The position numbers and the translations under genes are program-made. Below are positions 1 through 9,049 of a stretch of DNA of 64,000 nt, piece after piece. The first letter of the stretch is position 1; every line of letters starts with the position of its first letter. The notes below the pieces were generated by a model that made no database searches, was not told the DNA's origin, and worked only from the letters and a program-made list of their open reading frames with translations. This DNA is from Daejeonella sp. JGW-45 (lineage in GTDB: Bacteria; Bacteroidota; Bacteroidia; Sphingobacteriales; Sphingobacteriaceae). The DNA lies in NCBI RefSeq assembly GCF_029360805.1, contig NZ_JARKNC010000002.1, forward strand, positions 470,635-534,634. The letters are read 5' to 3'.

Positions 1-681
1 ACCGTTTTGACTTACGTCCTGTAAGTTGCCGCCCTGGGCACCTACTCCCGGGACTAACAGAAAGTGGTCCGGAGCATGTTTTCTGATGCTGATGAATTCT
101 TCGTTCCTCGTGGCTCCAACAACGTACATCATCCTGTCATCGCCAGCCCATGTATTTGCTGTATCTATAACAGTTTCGAACAAGCGCGAAGTACCCGTAT
201 TAATAAATTGGAAATTCTTTCCCCCTTCATTCGACGTAAGGGCGAGTAGTATAACCCACTTGTCTTCAAATTCCAGAAATGGCTTAACTGAATCTATTCC
301 CATGTACGGTGCAACAGTTATTGCATCAAAACTCATCCCCGAAGTGGAATGGTCAAAAAACGCTTTGGCGTACATGGCGGATGTATTTCCAATATCACCG
401 CGTTTGGCGTCAATAATACCTAAACAGGTTGGAGGTATATAATTGGCTGTGCTAATAAGGCTCTCCCACCCCTTTAACCCACGGCTTTCATAAAAGGCGC
501 TGTTAGGTTTATATGCTACACACAAATCGTGCGTTGCATCAATAATCCTTTTATTGAACTCAAACACGGGGTCAGCGTAATCTAAAAGGAAGCGGGGGAT
601 CAGGTTTATGTCTGTATCAAGCCCTATACACAAAAACGACTTCTTCAATTTGATCTGCTCTATTAACTGTTTCCTGTTCAT
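1..681 (-). CDS. pyrF: Orotidine 5'-phosphate decarboxylase, 3' end cut by the window edge
   Basis: This gene catalyses the last step of UMP synthesis, decarboxylation of orotidine monophosphate, in the cytosol. The first 227 codons are visible and the frame is open to base 1; the family is usually about 270 residues, so roughly 40-50 C-terminal residues are missing. The N-terminus reads [20 protein letters not shown] followed by LDTD, and the catalytic motif DAKRGDIGN (Asp-Lys pair plus Asp) is present. This form with long loops is the type 2 (archaeal/myxobacterial-like) PyrF common in Bacteroidota. The ATG is at 681-679. It is divergent from rho across a 234-base AT-rich spacer. Confidence 0.93.
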   Translation of the reverse strand, partial: MNRKQLIEQIKLKKSFLCIGLDTDINLIPRFLLDYADPVFEFNKRIIDATHDLCVAYKPNSAFYESRGLKGWESLISTANYIPPTCLGIIDAKRGDIGNTSAMYAKAFFDHSTSGMSFDAITVAPYMGIDSVKPFLEFEDKWVILLALTSNEGGKNFQFINTGTSRLFETVIDTANTWAGDDRMMYVVGATRNEEFISIRKHAPDHFLLVPGVGAQGGNLQDVSQNG

Positions 682-745
682 TGGCTTGAAATTTGAGCGA
701 AAATAAATAAAGAAGGGGGCTTGCCCTCAAAAAAAGAATTAAAAG

Positions 746-777
746 TTTTGATTATTTCATTTTATTGTATAGCATTG
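746..777 (+). promoter_or_regulatory. Candidate Bacteroidota-type promoter for rho
   Basis: A TTTTG at 746-750 is followed after 19 bases by TAGCATTG at 770-777, one mismatch from the Bacteroidota -7 consensus TAnnTTTG. It would leave a leader of about 130 bases before rho. The rest of the 682-915 spacer is AT-rich with no gene. Confidence 0.35.
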
Positions 778-915
778 TGCTGTAATCTCAATTTATCCCT
801 GAATTCAGGAAATCACAATAATTCTTAGATATCTATTTTCTGTAATTTTTTGTGTTGTCGTTCTCCAGGATAAATTTTTTGAAATCAAATTCCCAAAAGA
901 CATAAACCATATTTA

Positions 916-2559
916 ATGCTGGATAGTAATAAATTGAACGATAAGCTCGTTTCCGAGCTGCGTGAAATTGCTCAAACTCTTGGTGTGGCCGACACAGACA
1001 CCTTACGTAAACAAGATCTTATTCATAAGATTATAGAAAGCTCTGTCGAACCATCGCCCCTAACTTCAGAAACAACAGCACAAAACGCAGATATCGGTGT
1101 TACTGTGGAAGCTGCCGCAGAAGCGAAACCTCGCAAACGGCTGCGAAGTGTTAAAAGCAAGAACGAGACTAAGCAACACAAGGAAGTACACCTTGATAAT
1201 ACCAGAACTTTCGATTTCCCCGAAGAAGATGAGATATCCCAGCGAGATGCTGTCGGGGAATCCACTGAACCTCAGGCAACAACTGAAGATCAAAATATAA
1301 GCCAGGAGCCTAATCCCGCAGGAGCTTCTGAAAAACCCTCGGATAAGTCTGCAGGGCAGGGAGACCAGAAAAAATTTGAACGTAAGCCGAACCAGAATAA
1401 TCCCAGTCAAAATAGAAATCAGGAGCCCGTCATAAACATGGATTTTGATAATGTTATAGTGAACGAGGGAATTTTGGAGATAATGCCTGATGGATATGGT
1501 TTTTTAAGATCTTCAGATTACAACTACCTTTCTTCACCGGATGATATCTACGTTTCCCAGTCGCAGATAAAACTTTTCGGCTTAAAAACAGGTGATACGG
1601 TAAGGGGCAGCATACGCCCACCAAAAGAAGGTGAGAAGTATTTCCCACTGGTGCGTGTGGAAGCGATCAACGGCCGTATCCCGGCTGAAGTCCGCGACAG
1701 GGTACCATTTGATTACCTCACTCCTCTTTTTCCAACTGAGAAATTAAATCTTTTCGTTGACACAGCAAATCATTCTACAAGGATAATAGATCTGTTCACG
1801 CCAATTGGTAAAGGACAGCGCGGACTGATCGTAGCGCAGCCCAAAACCGGTAAAACTATGCTTCTGAAGGATGTGGCGAATGCGATTGCGAAGAACCATC
1901 CGGAAGTCTATCTGATCATCCTTCTTATAGATGAACGTCCGGAAGAGGTAACAGATATGGCAAGAAGCGTGCGTGCGGAAGTAGTTTCATCGACTTTCGA
2001 TGAACCGGCCGAACGCCATGTTAAGATAGCTAATATTGTCCTAGAAAAAGCGAAGCGAATGGTTGAATGTGGGCATGACGTAGTAATTTTACTGGATTCT
2101 ATAACCCGCTTGGCGAGGGCATATAATACGGTTGCTCCGGCTTCAGGTAAAATTTTGTCCGGAGGTGTAGACGCAAACGCTCTTCACAAGCCTAAACGAT
2201 TCTTCGGTGCGGCAAGAAACATTGAAGATGGCGGTTCTTTGACGATCCTGGCAACAGCTCTTACAGAAACCGGATCGAAAATGGATGAGGTGATCTTTGA
2301 AGAATTCAAGGGAACCGGTAACATGGAGCTCCAACTGGACAGGAAATTATCTAATAAACGTATCTTCCCTGCTATTGACCTTACAGCTTCGAGTACACGA
2401 CGCGACGATTTGCTTCTTGACAAGGATACGCTTCAGAGAATCTGGATCCTCAGAAACCACCTTGCCGATATGAATTCGCAGGAATCGATGGAATTCCTGC
2501 AGTCGCAAATGCGTGGTACGAAAACGAATGAAGAATTTTTGATATCGATGAACTCGTAG
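916..2559 (+). CDS. rho: Transcription termination factor Rho
   Basis: Rho is a hexameric RNA-dependent ATPase/helicase that ends transcription of untranslated RNA. In order: an N-terminal Rho_N helical domain (residues 1-45), a hydrophilic low-complexity stretch rich in E, Q, N, S and K (about 50-175), a cold-shock-like RNA-binding domain (about 178-250, [20 protein letters not shown]), and a RecA-type ATPase with Walker A AQPKTGKT at about 307-314, Walker [17 protein letters not shown] and the [11 protein letters not shown] region. At 547 residues it is about 130 longer than E. coli Rho, all due to the insertion, which is usual in Bacteroidota. ATG start. A heptad repeat follows the stop. 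Confidence 0.97.
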   Translation: MLDSNKLNDKLVSELREIAQTLGVADTDTLRKQDLIHKIIESSVEPSPLTSETTAQNADIGVTVEAAAEAKPRKRLRSVKSKNETKQHKEVHLDNTRTFDFPEEDEISQRDAVGESTEPQATTEDQNISQEPNPAGASEKPSDKSAGQGDQKKFERKPNQNNPSQNRNQEPVINMDFDNVIVNEGILEIMPDGYGFLRSSDYNYLSSPDDIYVSQSQIKLFGLKTGDTVRGSIRPPKEGEKYFPLVRVEAINGRIPAEVRDRVPFDYLTPLFPTEKLNLFVDTANHSTRIIDLFTPIGKGQRGLIVAQPKTGKTMLLKDVANAIAKNHPEVYLIILLIDERPEEVTDMARSVRAEVVSSTFDEPAERHVKIANIVLEKAKRMVECGHDVVILLDSITRLARAYNTVAPASGKILSGGVDANALHKPKRFFGAARNIEDGGSLTILATALTETGSKMDEVIFEEFKGTGNMELQLDRKLSNKRIFPAIDLTASSTRRDDLLLDKDTLQRIWILRNHLADMNSQESMEFLQSQMRGTKTNEEFLISMNS

Positions 2560-2560
2560 G

Positions 2561-2648
2561 AGGATTAGGTGTTAGGCATCAGGCGTTAGGCGTTAGGGCC
2601 TCACCCATTCCCTAATACCTAATACCTAATACCTAAAGCCTAATACCT
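2561..2648. repeat. Heptad inverted array A (CCTAATA family)
   Basis: The spacer between rho and pssA is almost wholly a 7-base repeat array. The left arm (2561-2598) runs TTAGGTG, TTAGGCA, TCAGGCG, TTAGGCG, TTAGGG; the right arm (2611-2648) runs CCTAATA three times, CCTAAAG, CCTAATA. The arms are imperfect reverse complements around a 12-base loop, so the RNA would form a long hairpin. There is no T-run as in a classical terminator. See array findings. Confidence 0.85.
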
Positions 2649-2657
2649 GTTCTCAAA

Positions 2658-3347
2658 ATGAAAAAACACATCCCAAATACCGTAACATGCCTGAACCTTT
2701 TCAGCGGTTGCCTTGGGGTTGTATTTGCATTCGAGGGAAACCTGCACTGGGCGTCGTATGCCATCTTTATAGCAGCAGTTTTCGACTTTCTTGACGGAAT
2801 GCTGGCACGTTTGTTACAAGCATATTCGGACATAGGAAAGGAACTTGATTCGTTGGCGGATGTGGTGAGCTTCGGTTTTCTCCCGTCGGTGATCATATAC
2901 CAGCTTTTCCAGCAATCTGCACACCCATACTCTTCCTGGCTTAATTATACAGCTTTCCTTATTGTTATTTTCTCAGCATTGAGGTTAGCCAAGTTCAACA
3001 TTGACACCAGGCAATCAGATAATTTCATTGGATTCCCGACGCCGGCAAATGCTATTCTTATCGCTTCGCTTCCATTTATAGCAGATCAGGGTATATTCAT
3101 GTCATTTCTACCAGGCAGTCCCTTGTTCCTGGTTGTACTTAGCCTTGGGATGGGACTATTATTAGTTTCGGAAATACAACTTATATCCTTAAAATTCAAG
3201 GGACTTAACCTGAATGCGAACGCCCATCGTTATATTTTGGTAATTTCCTCGCTCGTTCTCCTTCTATTACTTAAATTTGCCGCTGTTCCATTAATAATAC
3301 TTTTATACTTTCTAATATCATTCATCCATTTCAGATCAACAAAATGA
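2658..3347 (+). CDS. pssA: CDP-diacylglycerol--serine O-phosphatidyltransferase
   Basis: An integral membrane enzyme that makes phosphatidylserine, the precursor of phosphatidylethanolamine, from CDP-diacylglycerol and serine. The CDP-alcohol phosphotransferase signature DG(x2)AR(x8)G(x3)D(x3)D is complete at residues 46-68 (D46, G47, A50, R51, G60, D64, D68). Several hydrophobic helices follow, ending in a strongly hydrophobic C-terminal third (VISSLVLLLLLKFAAVPLII). The 229-residue length fits the Bacillus-type PssA. ATG start at 2658; the stop overlaps purS by four bases (ATGA), so the two are translationally coupled. Confidence 0.94.
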   Translation: MKKHIPNTVTCLNLFSGCLGVVFAFEGNLHWASYAIFIAAVFDFLDGMLARLLQAYSDIGKELDSLADVVSFGFLPSVIIYQLFQQSAHPYSSWLNYTAFLIVIFSALRLAKFNIDTRQSDNFIGFPTPANAILIASLPFIADQGIFMSFLPGSPLFLVVLSLGMGLLLVSEIQLISLKFKGLNLNANAHRYILVISSLVLLLLLKFAAVPLIILLYFLISFIHFRSTK

Positions 3348-3595
3348 AGTTTATAGCCGAAGTTAATATAATGCCACTTAAGGAAATTCTTGATCCTCAG
3401 GGAAAAGCAGTGACGGGCAGTATGAAAAACCTGGGATTACAGGAAATTCAGAATGTCAGGGTTGGCAAGCATATTACACTCGAGGTAGACGCTGAAAATG
3501 AGGCTGCTGCACGTCAAAAAGTAGATGAGGCCTGTAGAAAATTATTGGCAAATCTGATCATGGAAAGCTATGAATTTGATCTACGCCAAGCCTGA
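3344..3595 (+). CDS. purS: Phosphoribosylformylglycinamidine synthase subunit PurS
   Basis: PurS is the small bridging subunit that lets the PurQ glutaminase and the small-type PurL work together in the fourth step of purine synthesis. At 83 residues it is the normal PurS length and shows the family pattern MPLKEILDPQGKAVTGSMKN, the GLQEIQNVRVGKHITLEVDA strand and the C-terminal NLIMESYEFDL. It overlaps the pssA stop by four bases. No purL or purQ lies nearby, so the pairing with pssA is not a pathway operon. It converges on the HPt gene with only five bases between stops. Confidence 0.92.
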   Translation: MKFIAEVNIMPLKEILDPQGKAVTGSMKNLGLQEIQNVRVGKHITLEVDAENEAAARQKVDEACRKLLANLIMESYEFDLRQA

Positions 3596-3600
3596 TCAGG

Positions 3601-3969
3601 TTACTGCAGATCCTTTTTTACTTCAGCAAGCTTAGTAAAAAAATCGCCGCTAAAATCGTAGAGTGACTTAAATGCGGGGGCTATCTTTTCGGTATTAACA
3701 AGGCTGCGCGCATTTGCTTCGATTTCAGCCATTCCCTCTCTGGCGGCATCCGCTCCCATGAACGCCAGCGTTGGCTTAATTTTATGAGCTATTTCCGCAA
3801 CCTTAGCCCAGTTCTCCTCACTTATAAACTGTTTTAACTGCTCAAAGTAACCTGGTGTCTGATCAAGAAATAATTCTATCATTTCAACCATAAACTCGTT
3901 GCTTCCGCTGGATACGTCCCGCAGGTATGAGAGATCAATTTTAAACTCGGATTTAGAACTTTCAGGCAT
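3601..3969 (-). CDS. HPt (histidine phosphotransfer) domain protein
   Basis: A stand-alone HPt four-helix protein of 122 residues that would carry a phosphate on histidine between receiver domains. The phosphoacceptor site is AEIAHKIKPTLAFMGAD with His at residue 62, matching the AHxLK(G/P)xxxxxG pattern. A helix before it (FMVEMIELFLDQTPGYFEQL) is typical of the family. No histidine kinase or receiver gene is next to it, so its partners lie elsewhere. It sits just upstream of nothing in the same direction except the gap to purS; folK lies seven bases upstream and probably shares its transcript. Confidence 0.88.
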   Translation of the reverse strand: MPESSKSEFKIDLSYLRDVSSGSNEFMVEMIELFLDQTPGYFEQLKQFISEENWAKVAEIAHKIKPTLAFMGADAAREGMAEIEANARSLVNTEKIAPAFKSLYDFSGDFFTKLAEVKKDLQ

Positions 3970-3976
3970 AACAGCG

Positions 3977-4459
3977 CTAAGATAGTTTTTTTACGAATAA
4001 AGTATCCGACAAATCCTCCAATAAACGGGTTATTGATTTGTTAAAAACCGGATGGATGTATGCAGGAGCTATTTCACTCAGTGGCTGAAGACAAAAGCGC
4101 CGTTCGTGAAGGAAAGGATGCGGTATCTTTAGATCAGGTTTATTTATCACACGATTTCCGTAGAATAAGATATCGATATCTATGGTCCTGGATCCCCACT
4201 TCTCTCTTCTCTCCCTTCCCAGTTCTGTTTCAATTTTCAGGATCCCTTCCAGTAGATCTTCCGGGTTTAATTCTGTTTCAACCATAAGTGCCTGGTTTAC
4301 GAAATCCGGTTGATCGTGCACCCCCCATGAAGCCGTCTGGTAAACAGATGAGCGCGCCTTTATGATACCCAGTCTTTCGCTTATAAGGCGAGCAGCCTCC
4401 GTAAGGTATTTTCGCCGGTCGCCCAGATTGCTTCCTAATATCAAATATGTGTTATACAT
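3977..4459 (-). CDS. folK: 2-amino-4-hydroxy-6-hydroxymethyldihydropteridine pyrophosphokinase
   Basis: HPPK transfers pyrophosphate from ATP to 6-hydroxymethyl-dihydropterin in folate synthesis. Family motifs are all visible: LILGSNLGDRRKYL at the N-terminus, QPDFVNQALMVET in the middle, and the signature RWGSRTIDIDILFYG-like segment (here KWGSRTIDIDILFYGNRVI), then IPHPFLHERRFCLQPLSEIAP. The 160-residue length is standard. It is the first gene of a folK-HPt transcript and is divergent from sppA, a gene pairing seen in other Bacteroidota. Confidence 0.95.
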   Translation of the reverse strand: MYNTYLILGSNLGDRRKYLTEAARLISERLGIIKARSSVYQTASWGVHDQPDFVNQALMVETELNPEDLLEGILKIETELGRERREKWGSRTIDIDILFYGNRVINKPDLKIPHPFLHERRFCLQPLSEIAPAYIHPVFNKSITRLLEDLSDTLFVKKLS

Positions 4460-4545
4460 GCTATTTTAAAGCTCTCTGTAACAAATCGGCGTGTTGAGAC
4501 TCTGTATTTTAGTATACTTGCATAGTTAGAAATTTTGACCCTTAT

Positions 4546-6312
4546 ATGAAAGAATTTTTCAAATTTGTTTTTGCTTCGATGGTGGGCGTGATACTCTCCT
4601 TTTTTGCACTGTTTATTCTTTTTATCGTTTTCGTAACAGCCATCGTGGCCTCGGCCGGGAAGGACGGAAAAGTTGAGGTTGCATCAAATAGCGTGGTTCA
4701 CATCAGCCTGGACTATCCTATCTCCGAAAGGACTGACAAAAATCCGCTGGCAGCCTTTGATTTTATGGGATTTGAGGGCAAAAAAAACCTCGGGCTCAAA
4801 GAGATCATCGGTGGTATAAAAGCTGCTGAGACCGATAAGAATATAAAAGGCATCTATCTTGACGCCTCATCACTATCAGCCGGTTTTGCTACGATCGAGG
4901 AGATCAGGAACGCTCTTATTGATTTCAAAAAAAGCGGAAAGTTTATCATTGCATATAGCGAGGTTTATTCGCAGGGTGCGTATTATCTCGCAACGGCGGC
5001 TGATAAAATATACCTGAACCCCGAGGGTATAGTGGATTTCAGGGGCTTAAGCTCAGAAAGTGTCTTCTTTAAAGGCGCGCTGGATAAATTAGGTATCGAA
5101 GCCCAGGTTATTAAGGTTGGCACATACAAAAGCGCGGTGGAGCCTTTTATCCTGGATAAAATGAGCGAGCCTAACCGTCAGCAGGTAACTTCATTTCTGG
5201 GATCTATGTACGATCACTTTCTTTCTGAAATTTCAGAAAGCCGGAAAATCCCAAAGGCAACCTTGTTCTCACTTGCCGACAGCGCAAAGATCCGGGATCC
5301 TAAAGATGCTGTCACTTTTAAGATGATTGATGGCTTACGCTACAAAGACCAGGTACTTGATGAGTTGAAATCACGTACAGGTATTGATAAAAAGAAGGAT
5401 GTGAAGTCTGTTAGCCTGGAAGAATATGCTCCAACCGAAGAGAAAAGTACCGGCTCCTCAAACAGGATCGCCGTTATATATGCCAACGGTGAAATAATAA
5501 GCGGCGAAGGCAGCGATAAGGCCATGGGGTCTGAAAGGATTTCCAGGGCTATTCGTAAAGCACGGACGGACGATAAGATCAAAGCGGTTGTGCTCCGGGT
5601 GAATTCACCCGGCGGAAGTGCGCTTGCTTCAGATGTCATGTGGAGAGAAGTGGTACTCACCAAAAAGGTAAAGCCGGTTATTGTTTCAATGGGTGATGTT
5701 GCTGCTTCGGGCGGGTACTACATTGCCTGCGCTGCAGATTCTATCTTCGCCCAGCCGAACACAATCACTGGATCAATCGGGGTTTTCGGGATCATTCCTA
5801 ATATGCAGAAATTCTTTAATGATAAGCTCGGGATAACCTTCGACGGTGTTAAGACTGGTACCTTTGCCGATCTTGGAGATGTAAGCCGCCCTCTTACAGA
5901 CGCTGAAAGATTGATCATCCAGCACCAGGTTAACAATATCTACAATACATTCACAAAAAAAGTTGCTGATGGACGCAACAAGTCGCAGGCTTATGTCGAC
6001 AGCATCGGCCAGGGCCGGGTATGGAGCGGAACCGAGGCTTTAAAGAACGGGCTCGTCGACAGGCTTGGTGATATTGATGATGCCATTGCATCGGCCGCTA
6101 AAAAAGCTAACCTGAAAGACTACAGGATAGTCAGTTATCCTGCACAGGTTGACCCCCTAAAATCGTTATTTAATGACTCGGCTGACAAAGTCCGCGTTTA
6201 CTTTGCCCGAAGAGAGCTGGGGGATAATTTCACCTATTACGAGCAATTAAAATCGGCGATAGGCCTTTCGGGGATCCAGGCCAGAATGCCTTATAACATT
6301 ACTATTAAGTAG
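4546..6312 (+). CDS. sppA: Signal peptide peptidase SppA, 67K type
   Basis: A membrane-anchored serine protease with a Ser-Lys dyad that degrades cleaved signal peptides. An N-terminal membrane segment (about residues 8-35) is followed by two tandem S49 domains. The general-base lysine is in VGTYKSAVEPF (K195) and the nucleophile in GDVAASGGYYIAC (S388), with the GSIGVFGIIPN strand after it, which matches the 67K long form (E. coli K209/S409). The 588-residue length agrees. A terminator hairpin follows. Confidence 0.95.
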   Translation: MKEFFKFVFASMVGVILSFFALFILFIVFVTAIVASAGKDGKVEVASNSVVHISLDYPISERTDKNPLAAFDFMGFEGKKNLGLKEIIGGIKAAETDKNIKGIYLDASSLSAGFATIEEIRNALIDFKKSGKFIIAYSEVYSQGAYYLATAADKIYLNPEGIVDFRGLSSESVFFKGALDKLGIEAQVIKVGTYKSAVEPFILDKMSEPNRQQVTSFLGSMYDHFLSEISESRKIPKATLFSLADSAKIRDPKDAVTFKMIDGLRYKDQVLDELKSRTGIDKKKDVKSVSLEEYAPTEEKSTGSSNRIAVIYANGEIISGEGSDKAMGSERISRAIRKARTDDKIKAVVLRVNSPGGSALASDVMWREVVLTKKVKPVIVSMGDVAASGGYYIACAADSIFAQPNTITGSIGVFGIIPNMQKFFNDKLGITFDGVKTGTFADLGDVSRPLTDAERLIIQHQVNNIYNTFTKKVADGRNKSQAYVDSIGQGRVWSGTEALKNGLVDRLGDIDDAIASAAKKANLKDYRIVSYPAQVDPLKSLFNDSADKVRVYFARRELGDNFTYYEQLKSAIGLSGIQARMPYNITIK

Positions 6313-6342
6313 ATTCAGGTTACTGTACAATAATTATTATAT

Positions 6343-6379
6343 CAACCCTTCCCTTTTCAGGGCAGGGTTGCTTATTTTT
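6343..6379 (+). terminator. Rho-independent terminator after sppA
   Basis: CAACCCT at 6343-6349 pairs with AGGGTTG at 6364-6370, and an inner CCCT/AGGG pair (6351-6354, 6359-6362) closes on a TTTC loop with one mismatch between the two parts. It is followed by CTTATTTTTG. Confidence 0.7.
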
Positions 6380-6395
6380 GGGCTTACCACAATTC

Positions 6396-8069
6396 ATGGA
6401 AAACAAATCAATAGCGAGAACTTTACGTCTTCTAAGCCAGCTCATGGAGCTTCATGATGAAAATCCTTTCAAGGTTAAGTCTGTTGCGAACGCTGCTTTT
6501 AAAATTGATAAACTCCCCTATCCCATTATTGGAAAAACCCTTGCTGAAATGGAACAGATTGATGGCTTAGGTAAAAGCATCGCTTCAAAGGTCTGGGCTT
6601 TAACTCAAACCAATACGATTTCAGAATTAAGCGAGCTTTTGGCTCAGACACCTCCGGGGATTGTGGAGATGATGAGAATCAAAGGATTGGGGCCGAAGAA
6701 GGTTATTGTTATATGGAAAGAGCTGGGAATTGAGAGTGTAGGCGAGCTCTACTACGCCTGCAACGAGAACAGGCTGATCGAAGCAAAAGGCTTCGGCCTG
6801 AAAACACAGGAAGAAATAAGGAAAACCATCGAATTTAATATGGCCAGCGACGGCCGTTTCCTTTACGCCGGGATAGAGCATTTCACCGAGGATCTTCATC
6901 GGAAACTTAAAGCTGAATTTAAAACAGAAATGGTTTTCATTACCGGCCAGTACCGCCGGCGTTGCGAAATTATTGATTCGCTCGATATTCTTATAATTGC
7001 TGAACTTACCGGTAGTGTCCCCCAGGCAATGGAAATTTTAGGCCTGAAGCCTGAATTTGTCACCGCGAATAGCATAGACTGCATCACCGATGCTGGTATT
7101 AAGATCAAGCTTATCTTTTGCAGCAGTGCGGATATGGGCTGGCAGATGATCCTGAATACAGGAAGCAAATCGCATACCGACGAATTGGCATTGAAACTAG
7201 TGAATGTTGACGTCGCTTATAAAAGCGAGCCGGAAATTTACTCACTTGCCGGCATGCCTTATATTGAACCTGAGCTCCGCGAGGGACTTAACGAATTTGA
7301 ACTCGCAGCGACAAATAAAATTCCTGATCTATTAGCTTATGGGGATCTGAAGGGCACATTACATAATCACAGTACCTGGAGTGACGGAGTACATACGCTT
7401 GAGGAAATGGCGCTATTCTGCCGGGATGAATTGAATCTGAACTATTTGGGCATTTGCGACCACTCAAAGTCGGCATTTTATGCCAACGGTTTAAATGAAG
7501 TCCGGGTAGCTGCTCAGCAAAGGGAAATCGACGGACTAAATAAGATGCTTGCCCCTTTTCATATTTTCAAAGGTATTGAATCAGATATTCTGTACGACGG
7601 ATCGCTCGATTACCCGGACGACGTGCTGGAGACGTTCGATTTTGTAGTCGCTTCAATACATTCGATCCTCAATATGAATGAGGAAAAGGCAACGGAAAGA
7701 TTAATAAAGGCTATTGAGAACCCTTTTACTACCATACTTGGCCATCCTACCGGCAGACTTCTCCTGAGCAGAAGCGGTTACCCTATCGATCACCGGAAAG
7801 TTATAGACGCCTGTGCGGCAAACCAGGTAATTATTGAGATAAATTCCAATCCGTTAAGGCTTGACCTGGACTGGCGGTGGCACCAATACGCCATTGAAAA
7901 AGGTATTCTTTTATCAGTTAATCCGGACGCACACCGCAAGGAAGGTTTTTACGATATGCGTTACGGCACCCTCATAGCAAGAAAAGGAGGTTTGTCAAAA
8001 CTCAACTGTTTAAATGCTATGAACAAAGAACAAGTGCAGGAAATTTTTAACAGGCGAAAAAGAAGCTGA
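6396..8069 (+). CDS. PolX-like protein: helix-hairpin-helix / nucleotidyltransferase remnant / PHP phosphoesterase
   Basis: A 557-residue protein of the bacterial PolX family (DNA polymerase X plus PHP exonuclease, linked to base-excision repair). The N-terminal third holds the 8-kDa and helix-hairpin-helix parts (IDGLGKSIASKVWAL, MRIKGLGPKKV, GFGLKTQEEIRKTI). The nucleotidyltransferase motif that is normally GSxRRGKExxGDIDxL reads GQYRRRCEIIDSLDIL, so the first catalytic Asp is Ser and the glycines are lost. The C-terminal PHP domain looks intact: LHNHSTWSDG, GICDHSKSA, GHPTGR, SVNPDAHR. I take the ATG at 6396; a TTG 18 bases upstream lies against the terminator. The glycosyltransferase starts two bases after its stop. 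Confidence 0.88.
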   Translation: MENKSIARTLRLLSQLMELHDENPFKVKSVANAAFKIDKLPYPIIGKTLAEMEQIDGLGKSIASKVWALTQTNTISELSELLAQTPPGIVEMMRIKGLGPKKVIVIWKELGIESVGELYYACNENRLIEAKGFGLKTQEEIRKTIEFNMASDGRFLYAGIEHFTEDLHRKLKAEFKTEMVFITGQYRRRCEIIDSLDILIIAELTGSVPQAMEILGLKPEFVTANSIDCITDAGIKIKLIFCSSADMGWQMILNTGSKSHTDELALKLVNVDVAYKSEPEIYSLAGMPYIEPELREGLNEFELAATNKIPDLLAYGDLKGTLHNHSTWSDGVHTLEEMALFCRDELNLNYLGICDHSKSAFYANGLNEVRVAAQQREIDGLNKMLAPFHIFKGIESDILYDGSLDYPDDVLETFDFVVASIHSILNMNEEKATERLIKAIENPFTTILGHPTGRLLLSRSGYPIDHRKVIDACAANQVIIEINSNPLRLDLDWRWHQYAIEKGILLSVNPDAHRKEGFYDMRYGTLIARKGGLSKLNCLNAMNKEQVQEIFNRRKRS

Positions 8070-8071
8070 TT

Positions 8072-9049
8072 TTGGAAAGCAAAAAGATAAAAATCCTTGT
8101 TATCAGATTCAGTTCCATCGGGGACATCGTACTGACCACGCCTGTTATAAGATGCCTGCAGAAGCAGGTCAGCAATATTGAACTGCATTATCTCACTAAG
8201 AAAGCATATGAGCCGGTGCTTGCTGGTAATCCTTACATCGACAAGCTTCATTTTTTAGCAGAATCGCTGAATGATACGATCGGCAGGCTGAAGCTTGAAA
8301 ACTTTGATCACATTATAGATCTTCATCATAATGTGAGAACCTTCATCATCAAAAAGAAACTCGGGCGGCCATCAGTATCTTTCGACAAACTTAACTGGCA
8401 GAAATGGGTTTTAGTTAATACAGGCATGAACTTTCTTCCCAAAAAGCATATCGTTGACCGGTACATGGAAACTGTAGAGTTTCTCGGGGTGAAAAACGAC
8501 GGCGCCGGCCTCGATTATTTTCTAATTAATAATCATTCCCTAAGCCTGTTACTCCCTCCTTCGCATCAGCACTACATAGCCTTAGTGATTGGAGCGCAAC
8601 ATGCTACGAAAAGACTTCCAACCAACCGGTTAATAGAGCTATGCCGGTTAATCGAACAGCCTGTCGTGCTTCTGGGAGGGGCCGAAGATGCAGCACGTGG
8701 CGAAACCATAACCGCAGCAGCCGGACAGCATGTGTTTAACGGCTGCGGAAAATTCAAGCTAGACCAGTCTGCTTTCCTGGTTAAGATGGCGAAATGTGTT
8801 ATTACTCATGATACGGGCCTCATGCATATCGCAGCTGCATTTAAAAAAACTATTTTATCCGTGTGGGGCAATACTGTGCCTGAATTTGGAATGTATCCTT
8901 ATATGACAGATGATTCTTGTATGTTTGAGGTAGAGGGCTTGCCCTGCAGGCCATGTTCTAAAATCGGGTACGAAAAATGTCCAAGAGGGCACTTCAAATG
9001 CATGAATAATATTGATCTTACAAAAATTAGCCAGCAAGCCAATGCCTAA
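8072..9049 (+). CDS. Glycosyltransferase family 9 (heptosyltransferase-like)
   Basis: A cytosolic GT-B enzyme of the ADP-heptose:LPS heptosyltransferase family, probably acting in cell-surface glycan or LPS core synthesis. The N-terminus ILVIRFSSIGDIVLTTPVIR is the classic GT9 opening and the C-terminal half has THDTGLMHIAAAFKKTILSV-type sequence plus GLPCRPCSKIGYEKCPRGHF near the end, a cysteine-rich tail common in the family. No ATG or GTG is available before the first conserved strand; a TTG at 8072, two bases after the upstream stop, is the likely start. It overlaps the next gene by eight bases. Confidence 0.9.
   Translation: MESKKIKILVIRFSSIGDIVLTTPVIRCLQKQVSNIELHYLTKKAYEPVLAGNPYIDKLHFLAESLNDTIGRLKLENFDHIIDLHHNVRTFIIKKKLGRPSVSFDKLNWQKWVLVNTGMNFLPKKHIVDRYMETVEFLGVKNDGAGLDYFLINNHSLSLLLPPSHQHYIALVIGAQHATKRLPTNRLIELCRLIEQPVVLLGGAEDAARGETITAAAGQHVFNGCGKFKLDQSAFLVKMAKCVITHDTGLMHIAAAFKKTILSVWGNTVPEFGMYPYMTDDSCMFEVEGLPCRPCSKIGYEKCPRGHFKCMNNIDLTKISQQANA

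Noticed and set aside
26-442. 138-codon open frame on the plus strand
   Set aside because: It is the reverse shadow of pyrF, whose protein carries the conserved DAKRGD motif.
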